Shown: positions 22,650 through 31,949 of the stretch, in pieces
Position numbering within the stretch: the stretch's first letter is position 1
Layout of the letters: each line of letters begins with the position of its first letter
Assembly: GCA_033557465.1 (NCBI GenBank)
Contig: CM066034.1
Location: forward strand, 413,208,159 to 413,272,158
Length of the DNA stretch: 64,000 nt
Direction: 5' to 3'
From: Ichthyophis bannanicus
Lineage: Eukaryota; Chordata; Amphibia; Gymnophiona; Ichthyophiidae
Notes under the pieces: model-generated
Told to the model about the DNA's origin: nothing
The model's database searches: none
What the model saw: the letters and a program-made list of their open reading frames with translations, nothing else
Position numbers and translations under genes: made by a program

Positions 22650-22960
22650 TGCAACATCAATAATCAATTCACTATTCATTTCTTCAGTTTGCATTGGAGG
22701 CCTGTAGACTGCACCAGTATGGATGATAGTGCCACCTCCTCTTTCCAACAGAATCCATAATATTTCTTTTGACATATAAGGTTACTCCTCCTTCTTTTCT
22801 GCCTTCTCTATCTCTTCTAAATAAAATATAGCCTGCTATGGCTATATATATCCCATTCATGTGACTTGTTAAACCATGCTTCTGTAATGGCCACAGTGTC
22901 CATTAGGGCTCTCAGGTCAGGAACTTTGTTGGCTAGGCTTTAGGCATTTGTGCTCATTGC
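22650..22960 (-). pseudogene. CR1-like endonuclease N-terminal segment
   Basis: Reading the minus strand gives a broken stretch like ITEAWFNKSHEWDIYIA, then GGVTLYVKR, then GAVYRPPMQ. These correspond to ISETWW, GGGVALYVR and GVYYGPPGQ in the better preserved endonuclease at 31157-31891. Frameshifts and stops break it. Confidence 0.55.
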
Positions 22961-23179
22961 TTTCCAGCATTTGTTGACTGGCTTGCCTGTATTTTGCATG
23001 GATTTTGTTCTACATGCCTCTTCCCACTTGCCATTGATGTGTGGGTTAATAGGGGTTAATAGTGTGGCTGTTTCCAATATTATTATGCTTTTGCTGGGAG
23101 TGACATTCTGAACTTGTTCTTTTCCATCTGTCACCCCCTTTCCCTAGTTTAAATGCCTGTCCACATATTGCCTGAATTT

Positions 23180-23560
23180 TTCACTTAGGATCCTTTTCCT
23201 TGCGACAGAGAGATGTAGTTCATCAATGCAGCATAACCTCTTGTTTCATCTACTTCCCCAGTCGTCTATAAATCTAAATCCGTCTTGTTTACACCAGGTT
23301 TGGAGCCATGTGTTAAAGTTGATTATGTGATGCAGCCTTTGTCCCTTTACCAAGAACAGGTAGAACCTCTGAGAATGTAGTTTAACGATGGGTTGCAGTT
23401 CTCTCCCAGAATCTGGAAGTCCCTTTGCACTGTAGAGGCATTGTTTCTAGCCAGGTCATTTGTAACCAAGTGGATGATAACATCAGTTTAAGAGTGTTCA
23501 CTTTCCGCACTAACTATGCCAACAGTTTGGTTCATATTCCTGCTAAGGCGCCTGGGAGGC
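23180..23560 (-). pseudogene. CR1 ORF1 esterase-like remnant
   Basis: The minus strand contains DVIIHLVTNDLARNN at about 23500-23460, matching the GTND block of the SGNH-esterase domain in CR1 ORF1 (Gly to Val here), followed by QRDFQILGENC and the NTWLQTWCKQDGFRFIDDW-type segment in shifted frames. The upstream GDS block is not clear. It belongs with the endonuclease remnant at lower coordinates, as ORF1 precedes ORF2 in CR1. Confidence 0.5.
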
Positions 23561-23779
23561 ATTTGACCATCTTCTGTCCTTTGGACTGCATTCACAAGTA
23601 GTTGTAGTTTCCTGTTTTATGATTTTTTTCTTCATATTTGGTGCATTATCAGTAGATTGGGCATTAACCTTCTCATTTAAGGGCATTTCAGTTTCCACTA
23701 ATTGGGTACTCTCATTTTCCAAGGCAATGTCTTTAAATCTCCAGACTAACCCACAGTGCCTCCTCCTTCCCGGTAAACC

Positions 23780-24015
23780 CTGAAATTCGGTGGCTTTAAT
23801 ATTATTTTTTTACATATATCACCACTCCTTTATCTTTCTTCCTATTCTGTTTTTCCTGAATAGATTATAGCCTGGTATAAGTATGTCCCTGTCATTGTTT
23901 TCCATGTAGCTGTGCTCAGTTCTTGACAGCTTGGTGTTCAGTTTTTCTAGTGTTGCATGTAGAGTATACAGAAGTTCTCTTAAAGATTCAAAGTTTCCGT
24001 GAATATGTATCAAGG
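23780..24015 (-). pseudogene. Second CR1-like endonuclease fragment
   Basis: The minus-strand frame 23819-24034 contains HSYMENNDRDILIPGYNLFRK, comparable to NHWDTVLPGYKIYRND in the intact CR1-like endonuclease near 31700, and then a stop. The upstream coiled part (LYTLHATLEKLNTKLS) may be the end of its N-terminal extension. Only about 230 bases remain. Confidence 0.5.
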
Positions 24016-24450
24016 ACCCAATATTCAAAGGCACTCTGGTTAGTAGTCAGCCAATGAGTTATTCAACTGCATTATCCATACAGTACCGCTAAATATTTCC
24101 TCTGGTCACCTCAAAACAGTCAGGATAATGACAGAGCAGTCGAAGCCTAGAGCTTTGGCAGTGATAGGAGGAATCTGGTTATTGCAATATTCAGTCCAAT
24201 AACCAGATAACTATCTGGATAAAGTTACGACTGCAAAAAGGCTATCCTATCTTCATCCAGTTAGTTATCTGGATAGCTGGCTACAAATTGCTATCATCTA
24301 AATAATGCCAACGATCAGTGCTGAATCCTGATATTCAGCACCAGTCACTATCGGGGTACCATGGCTGCATATCAAGATTTCACTTAGCTGCAGTGGCTGG
24401 CATTTTAAAAAAAATGCTGACTGCCTTGGCTAAATATCAGACCCTTGGAG
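24010..24450. mobile_element. Palindromic MITE-like element
   Basis: It starts 'aaggacccaatattcaaagg' and ends 'ctaaatatcagacccttgg'; the ends are inverted repeats (AAGG.CC.ATATT.A type). Interior pairs such as 'taactatctggataaag' and 'agttatctggatagc' are further repeats of the family. It resembles the termini of the MITE at 8658-9133 (GGGCC.GATATTC). No coding capacity. Confidence 0.5.
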
Positions 24451-24686
24451 TTCAGAATTCATTTTAAAGGTTCTAAATTATTCAACATAAAATATTATTG
24501 TACAATTTCTGTTATTACTGGGCTGGGAAGCTATTTTACCCTGTTTTCAGCAGTCTGGTAGGTGGATCAATAGCCCCCATGTTTGGTTTATTCAGAAGTT
24601 TTACTTACCAGTGTAGATTCTTCAGTTCTTTACATTCTAAAAGATTGCTTCTATTATTGCTTGCTTTGTTAAATCAAAATGTGTAA
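24451..24686. other. Short anonymous gap
   Basis: AT-rich DNA without recognisable gene, repeat end or regulatory site; a small frame at 24498-24686 has no family resemblance. Confidence 0.4.
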
Positions 24687-24889
24687 GAATATGAGATATT
24701 CCATACTGGGTCAGACCAAAGGTCCATCAAGCCTACTATCCTGTTTCCAACTGTGGCAAAACCTGATCACAGGTACCTGTCAGGTTCTCAAAAGGTAGAC
24801 AGATCCCATGCTGCTTATTCCAGGTGTAAGCAATGGATTTCCCTAGTTTACTTCAATAATGGTTTATGAACTTTTTCTCCAAGATGTGG

Positions 24890-25210
24890 TGGTGAGTGCC
24901 TTTGTATGAGTGGGGTGCGGGACTGCGGTGCATGTGTATATATGCTGCACAGCTGGGTATGTGCATGTGTGTGTGTATTATGGTGCGGAGGTGAGGTGCC
25001 TGTATGTGTTTATGTGGTACAGAGGTGTGTGGTACCTGTGTGTGCGTGTGGTTTGGAGGTGGGGTGCCTGTGTGTGTGTGTGTCTGTCATGTGGAGGTGA
25101 GGTGCCTATGTGTGTGTGCATGCCTGTCATACGAAGGTGGAGTGCCTATCTGTGTGAGTGTGTGGCATGGGGGTGTGGTGCTTGTGTGTGTGTTCTGTGG
25201 GGAGAGGAAT
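24890..25210 (+). repeat. GT-rich minisatellite
   Basis: Imperfect units of roughly 45-60 bases built from 'gaggtgaggtgcctgtg' plus runs of GT, repeated from about 24900 to 25200. All three forward frames are open only because GT repeats lack stops; the Cys/Val-rich frames at 24906-25326 are not genes. A shorter related tract lies at 60078-60140. Confidence 0.7.
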
Positions 25211-25410
25211 GCATCTTTTGGCAACACCTTCTCCTCTGTTACCCTCCAGACTCTCCCCCCTTCACCAACTCCTGCCCTAAAATCCCCCCATCTTCCTTTT
25301 TTTTAATAGCATCACTACCCCTTTAAATTTTCCCTGCCTTCTCTACCTCACTGCCTCGCCCCCTCACGCAAAATCTTTTTTTCTTGCCTTTCTGGCTTCC
25401 CCCTTCTCTG

Positions 25411-25745
25411 TCTGCCCACAGGGATCCCATCTCCTGTGGGAAGAAAAGAAGAGGATGGCTCTGATTGCGGTAAAGACCCTTTTGATCTGCCCACGGAGAT
25501 TGGATCCCCATGGGCAGAGAGAAGGGGGAGGCCATGATTGTGGCCGCGATGTAGTCTGCTTGCCCGCGGGAATCTGATGTCCCGTGAGCAGATTGAAGGG
25601 GTCTTTGCCGCAATCAGGGCCATCATCTTCTTTTCTGCCTGCAGGGGATGGGAACCCCGCGGGCAGACAGAGGAGACTGTTGCCGCGATTGTGGCAGTGC
25701 TGTTCTTTTCTGCTTGCCGGAGATGGTATCCCCGTGGGCAGACAA
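25411..25745. repeat. Tandem repeat with hairpin in every unit
   Basis: Five units start at 25411, 25486, 25555, 25634 and 25709, a period of 69-79 bases. Each contains an inverted repeat of the type tctgcccgcgggg...ccccgcgggcaga around a GGATCC-like centre, while linkers carry 'ttgccgcgattgtggcc' variants. A homologous two-unit copy lies at 60590-60700. No family name is known to me. Not coding. Confidence 0.7.
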
Positions 25746-26702
25746 GGGATCACAGACATCCGGGTATCTCATTTGGGGGTCAATGATCCCCCCCCCCCCA
25801 AACTACACCAATGATGTCCTCTAGTCTTTCTACTTTTTGAAGGACTAAAGAACTGATCTACATTTAGCCATTCCACTCCATTCATTATTTTATAGACATG
25901 TATCATATCTCCCCTCAGCTCTCTCTTTTCCAAGCTGAAGAGCCCTAACATTTTAAGTCTTTCTTCGTAAGGGTATCCTTCCATCACCTCTATCATTTTG
26001 ATTGCTTTTCTCTGCAACTTTTCTAATTTTGTTATATTTTTTAGATATGGCAACCAGAACCAAACATAATATTCAATGTGGGGTCACACCATGGAGAGAT
26101 ACAGAGACATTATAATATCCTAGATTTTATTCTCCATTCCTTTCCTTATGATTCCTAGCATTCTATTTGCTTTCTTGGATACTGCTGCACACTAAGCAGA
26201 GGATTTCAACATATTATTCATGATGACACTTCGATCCTTTCCTGGATTTTCCTAATGTGGATTCTTGAATTGTGTAACTGTAGTTTGGGTTGTTCTTTCC
26301 TAAGTGCATGTTGGCACTTGTTCACATTAAATTTCATCTGCCATTTGGACTCCCGGTCTCCCAATATCTCAAGGTCCTCTTGCAATATTCCACAATCCTC
26401 TTGTGATTTAACAACTTTGAATAATTGTGTCTCATTTGCAAATTTGAACACCTTTCTCATTTTCCCATTTCTAGGTCATATGTGAGTATGTTAAAAAGTA
26501 ACTGACCCAGCACAGATCCCTAAGGTACTCCACTATACACTTTTCTTCATTGAGAAACTTGGCCATTTAGCCCTGCTTTATGTCTTTTAACCAGTCCCAA
26601 TCCATAATACTATACTGCCTTCTAGCCCATGACTTTTTAAGTTACTCAGGGGACATTGCCAAAGGTTTTCTGAAAAGCCAGATACTATCTTGAAAACTAT
26701 CA

Positions 26703-26922
26703 TTAAAATCACCTGTAGTACTTGAAGATCGAAGAGTGGCCAATGTAACACCAATTTTTAAAAAGGTTTTCAGGGGTGATCTAGGAATCTACAGACCGGT
26801 GAGCCTGATGTTAGTGCTGGGAAAAATGGTAGAACAATTTTACTGAACATATGGTTTAATGGGACAAAGCCAAAATGGATTTAACCAAGGAAAGTCTTGC
26901 CTCACTAATCTGCTATATTTTC
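26703..26922 (+). pseudogene. CR1-like RT N-terminal fragment (sense)
   Basis: The plus strand reads VVLEDRRVANVTPIFKK and IYRPVSLMLVLGKMVEQ, then GFNQGKSCLTNLLYF in a shifted frame, the standard RT fingers block (compare 30342-30480 in reverse). It points opposite to the neighbouring CR1-like copy and stops at a perfect fold-back. Confidence 0.65.
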
Positions 26923-26964
26923 ACACCTTTAGAAAATATAGCAGATTAGTGAGGCAAGACTTTC
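26890..26964. repeat. Perfect 33-bp inverted repeat, 9-base loop
   Basis: Arm 26890-26922 (gaaagtcttgcctcac... to ...tatattttc) and arm 26932-26964 are exact reverse complements, separated by acaccttta. The left arm is CR1 RT coding sequence, so the right arm is a duplicate of it in inverse orientation. Confidence 0.9.
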
Positions 26965-27129
26965 TAGATTGATCGAGCCTGGCCCTCCTTCTGGTGTCAT
27001 GCTGCAGGATACGCTTGGTTTCCTGAACACACAGTCTCAGACTGTCACACAGAAAGTCTTTGTGTCACTGGATCCCTGACATGTTTTACAGAAACATTTT
27101 AATATTTCTGTTCCACATACAACTAACAC

Positions 27130-27543
27130 ACCACAGTAGAACTGTCTATGCTTAAAGATCTTTTGAACGATGAGCGCACTTTCATGCAACCAATATGTGA
27201 TCTTACTTATGATTTGTTTAGAGAACTAGACAATAGCATTAGTAACTTAATACAAGGATGGATTCCTTCATATCTGGTACCCACAGACCTTATTACAGAA
27301 GCCTTTGCTGAAATTACCTGAAATCACATGGAGCCACTCCAGATCCAGATGTTGGATGTGTTTCGAGGTCATGAGATTAACTTCACTGAAGCCTTGAACT
27401 ATCTACTGGACTATAAGAACTCTCACATAGTTGAACTGTCTATTGACCAAGAAAGCCTTGAAATTGTTGATTACAACTTTGATTCACGTGATGTGGACAT
27501 TTTACATACTGATTTTATGTATCATACTTCTCATTATGTTTGA
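27130..27543 (+). pseudogene. Endogenous retrovirus env-like C-terminal remnant
   Basis: One frame from about 27148 to the stop at 27541-27543 is broken only by a TGA at about 27319; the second part (27328-27543) is open for 71 codons. It lies upstream of a purine tract and an LTR, the position of env in a provirus. The residue pattern (leucine-rich helical start, a WIPSYL...TDL segment, acidic C-terminus) does not let me assign a virus group, and no clear fusion peptide or membrane anchor is visible. Calling it env is inference from position; it could be another accessory frame. It is inactivated and the 5' part of the provirus is not recognisable here. Confidence 0.35.
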
Positions 27544-27888
27544 GTGTTCACTTTGGTGTTACATTAACACATTATATTGCATTACCGATATACCTTTTAG
27601 GTTTAAGTACACTATATACTTTTGAGTTTTTAAGTTACAACGCATTCTATTGATTGCATTGACTTGACTGTATTTTTGTCATTTTCTTTTTACTTCTTTT
27701 TTTGCTTGAGTGTATTCACAGTATTATTCCTCATACAGTATTCCTTTAATGCATCTATTGTGCTTGCAGTATTATCCACTTATTATGCTTTAGTCAACCA
27801 TATGTCATTTGGTTCTGACCTACACGGTAGTACTGCTAGTTAGGTTTTGTATGATGGAGTGTACTCCCTTGTAGAATACTCCATCTTA
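27544..27888. other. ERV region between env-like frame and purine tract
   Basis: AT-rich sequence without coding features, lying between the env-like stop and the polypurine tract. Probably proviral 3' untranslated sequence. Confidence 0.4.
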
Positions 27889-27906
27889 CAAGGGGGGGGG
27901 GGGAGA
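27889..27906 (+). promoter_or_regulatory. Polypurine tract of the endogenous retrovirus
   Basis: A run of G with flanking A (aaggggg...gggaga) lies directly before the TG that starts the LTR. Such a tract primes plus-strand DNA synthesis in retroviruses. The G-run length may be uncertain. Confidence 0.65.
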
Positions 27907-28725
27907 TGTAGGGCTGGTACCTCTGCCTTTCTGCACCTGCAGATCTCTGGCCTGCTCAGCAGCTCAGGCCTGAACCAAGCTGATCAAACAAAATGGCTTC
28001 CTGCTACACTTTTGCTGTGTTCAGCCACAGACTTGACCTTCAAGCAACTGCTTGCCCAGCGTTTCTATGTGTGCATACAGAAGCCATTGTTCTGGGCTAA
28101 TTCACTGCCCACATGCAAGAACATCTGCTTTTCTGGTGCTTACCTATAGATGGTTCTACTGGCCTTTGACACTTGTACCTATGCCCAGAAACTACATACT
28201 GTTTTCTCCGCATGACATCTTACTATGGATCCTTTGTCTGCAAGAAAGATGCCTGTCACCTACCTCTTGATTCACTGAGAACACCTCGGACTGTCTTGTG
28301 CCAACCAATCGCCGGACCTAGGACGGAGACTCATCACAAAGAATTAGACAGTCTGCTCAGAAGAACTTTGGCGCTTTTGCTGTTTGTGCCCTGCTTACCT
28401 GGTTTCTGCTACCTGATCTGCCTGCAAGACAGACACACTTCGTGTGTGCCAGGTCGTTCTCCTAAGGAGTAAGATAAGACTTTCACAGATACCTTTGGTT
28501 CTGTGTTCTCCCGTGGCTCGCCTCTGAAAGGGCTGTAGCCTGCGTTATCTAGCTTAGCTGCCTCCTTGGACTTGTGCAGCTCCAGAGTCTCCGGACCTCA
28601 GCCGCCAGAGAGCCAGACGAAGCTAAGGTACAGTCTCTCTCTCTCTCTCCTCCTCCGGATGGGCAAGGGTTAGCTAGAAACTTATTCCATAAGTTTTCTC
28701 AGTGCAGTGACATTTGGTTACTAAT

Positions 28726-29854
28726 TAGTGATTTATTGTTGTTGTTGTTGTGTTGTTAAGTGCCGTCGAGTCGGAGTCGACTCATGGCGACCCTCTGGAT
28801 AGCTATCCTAAATTGTGTTCGGTCTTCAGTCAGGCGGTTTATTGTTGACAGACTGGTACCCATAGCTGCTGTTATTATATCGATCCATCTCATTGCTGGC
28901 CTTCCTCTTTTGCGTTGACCTTCTAACTTGCCAAGCATGATGTCTTTCTCTAATGATCTCTCTCTCCGCATGATGTGTCCAAAGTATGAAAGTCGAAGTC
29001 TTGTCATCTGAGCTTCTAAAGAAAGCTTAGGTTTGATCTCCTCTAGTACAGACTGGTTTGTTCTTCGGGCAGTCCATGGTATACACAGTATTCGCCGCCA
29101 GCACCATAATTCAAAGGCATCAATTTTCTTCCTGTCTATCTTTTTCACTGTCCAGCTTTCACATCCATATGATGTTATTGAAAATACCATGGCTTGAACA
29201 AGTCGAATTTTTGTATGGAGAGAGACATCTCTGCTCTTGAGAATCTTATCTAGGTCTTTCATAGCCATTCTGCCAAGAGCAATGCGTCGTCTGATTTCTT
29301 GACTGCTTGTTGCTTCTTTATTGATAGTTGATCCAAGTAGGTTAAAGTTATTCACGATTTCAATTTCTTCTCCTTCAACGATGAACCTGTTGATTATGCC
29401 AGTTGTCATGATCTTTGTCTTCTTTACATTAAGGTGCAGGCCCATTTTGAGACTATGTTCTTTGATTGTGAGAAGCAAATGTTTCAGATCATCTTCACTT
29501 TCCGCCAGTAATGTGGTATCATCAGCATAGCGAAGGTTGTTGATGAGTCTTCCACCAATCTTCACACCTCGGTTGTCGTCATACAATCCTGCTTCTTTGA
29601 TGATTTGTTCTGCATATAAATTAAACAGGTAGGGGGAAAGTATGCAGCCTTGTCTTACACCTTTGCTTATTTTAAAACATTCTGTTTCTCCTTGTTCTGT
29701 TTGAACTGTTGCTTCTTGATCAATGTACAGATTGTGCAAGAGAACGATCAGGTGTTCTGGTATACCCATGCTTCTTAATGTGGCCCAGAGTTTCTCATGG
29801 TTTACACAGTCAAAAGCTTTGCTATAGTCAATAAAGCACAAATAGTGATTTATT
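28726..29854 (-). mobile_element. RTE/BovB-like LINE copy B with target duplication
   Basis: A 5'-truncated antisense copy within the LTR. The 3' end at 28738 shows AAC-type repeats read as gttgttgttg, then 'gttaagtgccgtcgagtc'. The 12-base direct repeat tagtgatttatt flanks it at 28726-28737 and 29843-29854, a textbook target-site duplication. It is the cleanest of the three RTE copies. Confidence 0.85.
28756..29842 (-). CDS. RTE reverse transcriptase C-terminal half, open
   Basis: The minus frame is open for the whole insertion (the upstream 20-odd codons to 29910 come from LTR sequence and are not part of the protein). It starts in CFIDYSKAFDCVNHEKLW (motif A), contains VRQGCILSPYLFNLY (motif B) and YADDTTLLAESEDD (motif C intact, residues about 128-131 counted from the upstream Met), and ends RVAMSRLRLDGT. 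Thumb and zinc-ribbon-like WCWRRILC blocks are present. Truncation removes endonuclease and fingers, so it is not active, but the lack of stops indicates a young insertion. Confidence 0.85.
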
Positions 29855-29983
29855 ACTTTATCACTTTGTGATTTATTACTTTGTCTAAATGTAATTCTGT
29901 GTCGCAACAAACTTCTACCTCATGTTTCTAATTATATATCTTTAGCTATGTATGTTTGTATATTTTTCTACCTGGCTGTCCAT

Positions 29984-29989
29984 AATAAA
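29984..29989 (+). promoter_or_regulatory. Poly(A) signal in ERV LTR
   Basis: AATAAA in the LTR, followed by TATAAA-rich sequence; it probably defines the end of R. It lies after the RTE insertion, so the LTR transcription end is physically intact. Confidence 0.5.
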
Positions 29990-30124
29990 ATATAAAATAT
30001 ATATCTACAAACCAGACTTCTTTTGTGGCTCATTGCCAGTGTAACTAATAGAACTTTGGGCTTGGTATCAGTAGCTTATTTTCCCCTGGTCATAACTGAG
30101 AGTCTAAATTATTTTTGTGCTACT

Positions 30125-30363
30125 AATAATCCCTGCAATGCAATGTGTGCCTTCGAGTCAGTCCTGACTCCTGGCGACCCAGAAGCTCCTGGGTTTTCTT
30201 GGTAGTGTCACCGGAAGTAGATTGCCAGGCCTTTCTTCTGAGGCAATGGAGGGTTAAGTGACTTGCCCAAGGCCACAAGGAGTGCTAGTGGGAATTGAAC
30301 CCTGGTTGCTTGGTTACCAAGCCAGTGTTCTAACCACTAGGCTACTCCTCAATAATCCCTACA
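30125..30363 (-). mobile_element. SINE-A: tRNA head with RTE-like tail (-), with TSD
   Basis: The body is 30140-30350. On the minus strand: head ggagtagcctagtggttaga (A-box-like), B-box GGTTCAATTCC, central 'gggcaagtcacttaaccctc', and a tail 'gggtcgccaggagtcaggac' close to the last bases of the RTE copies ('gggtcgccatgagtcgactc'). Direct repeats aataatccctgca (30125-30137) and aataatccctaca (30351-30363) flank it. Structure parallels squamate Sauria-type SINEs with BovB tails. Other copies are at 43056-43256 and 63788-64000. Confidence 0.8.
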
Positions 30364-31138
30364 GAACCCTTTTTAAAAATTGGCGTTACATTGGCCATCC
30401 TCCAGTCTTCAGGTATTACAGATGATTTTAATGATAGTTCACAAATTGCTAATAGCAGGTCTGCAATCTCATATTTCAGTTCTTTCAACACCCTTGGATG
30501 TATACCATCCGGTCCAGGTGATTTTCTATTCTTCAGTTTATCAAATAGTTGAAATACATCTTCCCGGTGTATCGATATTTCCTTCCATTCTTCCGCAGTA
30601 TCACCTTTAAATACCATTACAGTCATGGGTAACATCTCTACATCTTCCTCAGTAAAGACCGAAGCAAAGAATTCATTCAGTCTCTTCGCTATGGCCTTGT
30701 CCCCTATTAGTGCCCCCATTACCCCTCTATCATCTAATGGTCCAACTGACTCTTTCACAGCTTTTTTGCTACAAATGTACTTGAAAAGGCCTTTATTACC
30801 CTTTTTTGCTTCCACAACAAGCTTCTTCTTAAATTCTCTCTTTGCCTGCCTTATCAATGCCTTGCATTTAACTTGCCAGTGCTTGTGCTGTTTCCTGTTT
30901 TGATCATATGGCTCTTTTTTCCATTTCCTGAAAGATGCTTTTTTGGCCACAACAGCCTCTCTGACCTCACCTTTAGACCATGCTGGCAGTTTTTTGGACT
31001 TCCTTCCACTTTTCTTAAAGTGTGGAATACAGCTGGTCTGGGCTTCCAAGATAGTATTTTTAAAAACATCCAAGCTAGATGTAAGTCTTTAACCTTTGGA
31101 AATGCTCCTTTTAGTTTTTTCATAACTATTTTCCTCAT
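30364..31138 (-). pseudogene. CR1-like linker and RT N-terminus
   Basis: The minus frame (31073 down) reads KKLPAWSKGEVREAVVAKKASF, LNEFFASVFTEED, LFDKLKNRKSPGPDGIHPRVLKE (RT block 0/1) and VIPEDWRMANVTPIFKKG, then runs into LTR and SINE sequence. A frameshift near 31075 separates it from the endonuclease frame. All blocks are typical of CR1 ORF2. Confidence 0.75.
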
Positions 31139-31156
31139 TTTATCATAATCTCCCTT

Positions 31157-31891
31157 TCAAAAGTTAAAAGGTAGCACTGTGGATTTCCTTACCATCCCTC
31201 CTTCATTAATTAAACGAAACACGATCATGCTATGATCACTATTGCCAAGTGGCCCCAACACCCTTATATCTTGCACTAGATCTGGTGTCCCACTAAGGAC
31301 TAGGTCCAAAATGGCTTCCCTTCTGGTCAGTTCATGAACCAGCTGCTCCAAGAAGCAGTCGTTTAATTCATCTAGAAACTTTATCTCCCTAGCATGTCCT
31401 ACTGTGACACTGACTAGGTCGATATCGGGGTAATTGAAATCACCCATTATTATTACTGTGCTGTAACTTCTGTTAGTTTCCCTGATTTTTTTGAGCATTT
31501 CATCATCCATTTGTTCATTCTGGCCAGGCGGTCCATAGTACACCCCAACTGCCATCGCCTTCCCCTTTTTACATGGAATTTCAATCCATAGAGATTCTAC
31601 AGCAAATTTTGTTTCCTGCAAAACTTTAATCCTTTCGGACTCAATGCCCTCTCTAACATACAGCGCTACCCCTCCACCAATTTGATCAGTTCTATCATTT
31701 CGATATATTTTGTACCCAGGTAATACAGTGTCCCAGTGATTGTCCTCCTTCCACCATGTCTCTGAGATACCAATCATATTTAACTTCTCATTTAGTGCTA
31801 TATATTCTAACTCTCCCATATTAATCTGGCTATTGGTAGACAGGGATAATTTGGAATCTTTAAGCTCTGTCTGTTCTGTACTCAAGGGCAT
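31157..31891 (-). CDS. CR1-like apurinic-type endonuclease, open
   Basis: An open minus frame of 244 codons. It shows ISETWW (catalytic Glu, residue 44), GGGVALYVREG, VGVYYGPPG, IIMGDFNYPDID (GDFN, residues 150-153), and LGNSDHSMI (catalytic SDH, residues 218-220). All hallmark residues of a LINE endonuclease that nicks target DNA are present. It is separated from its RT by a frameshift, so a complete ORF2 protein is not made. The N-terminal methionine lies where a CR1 ORF2 would already be under way. Confidence 0.75.
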   Translation of the reverse strand: MPLSTEQTELKDSKLSLSTNSQINMGELEYIALNEKLNMIGISETWWKEDNHWDTVLPGYKIYRNDRTDQIGGGVALYVREGIESERIKVLQETKFAVESLWIEIPCKKGKAMAVGVYYGPPGQNEQMDDEMLKKIRETNRSYSTVIIMGDFNYPDIDLVSVTVGHAREIKFLDELNDCFLEQLVHELTRREAILDLVLSGTPDLVQDIRVLGPLGNSDHSMIVFRLINEGGMVRKSTVLPFNF

Positions 31892-31949
31892 TTGGGCTAC
31901 TTTACTGAAAACTCTCTGCTGATATGCCCTAACTTCATTCTTTCTGCAG

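Larger units (their letters stand above)
20521..23620 (-). mobile_element. Decayed CR1-like LINE (near full length, antisense)
   Basis: On the minus strand, from high to low coordinates: an ORF1 esterase-like remnant (23180-23560), endonuclease (about 22650-22930 and 21540-21700), and RT N-terminal remnants (20521-21420) homologous to 33000-33680 and 56640-57640. It is cut by a short CR1 3' fragment (about 21700-21900) and a hairpin-rich element (21953-22640). Extensive stop codons show great age. Confidence 0.6.
24687..26700 (-). mobile_element. CR1-like LINE (type G), interrupted copy
   Basis: Same family as 5798-7019. The 3' end at 24687 reads 'aagaatatgagatattccat' then 'actgggtcagacc'; coding sequence resumes at about 25805 after an insertion (24890-25800). 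The minus-strand frames 25769-26053 (LEKLQRKAIKMIEVMEGYPY) and 26218-26460 (FANETQLFKVV, motif C FADDT degraded) are RT remnants. It ends around 26700 with an RT segment. Inactive. Confidence 0.7.
27907..30363 (+). repeat. 3' LTR of endogenous retrovirus with two insertions
   Basis: It starts TGTAGGG right after the purine tract and ends CCCTACA, a perfect 7-base terminal inverted repeat of the TG...CA type. Two later insertions lie inside: RTE copy B (28738-29842 plus a duplicated target) and SINE-A (30140-30350 plus duplication). Removing them leaves about 1.13 kb. An AATAAA signal at 29984-29989 would mark R, with a U5 of roughly 145 bases once the SINE is removed. Sequence after 30363 is a CR1-like LINE, the likely insertion target. 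The matching 5' LTR is not in view. Confidence 0.6.

Noticed and set aside
24906..25326. Three Cys/Val-rich open frames
   Set aside because: They translate a GT minisatellite; every phase is open because the repeat contains no stop codons.
27889..27903. G-run and other homopolymers (C-runs at 899, 12181, 25789, 57245) as functional motifs
   Set aside because: Apart from the purine tract's position next to the LTR, these are homopolymers whose lengths are prone to sequencing error and carry no further support.
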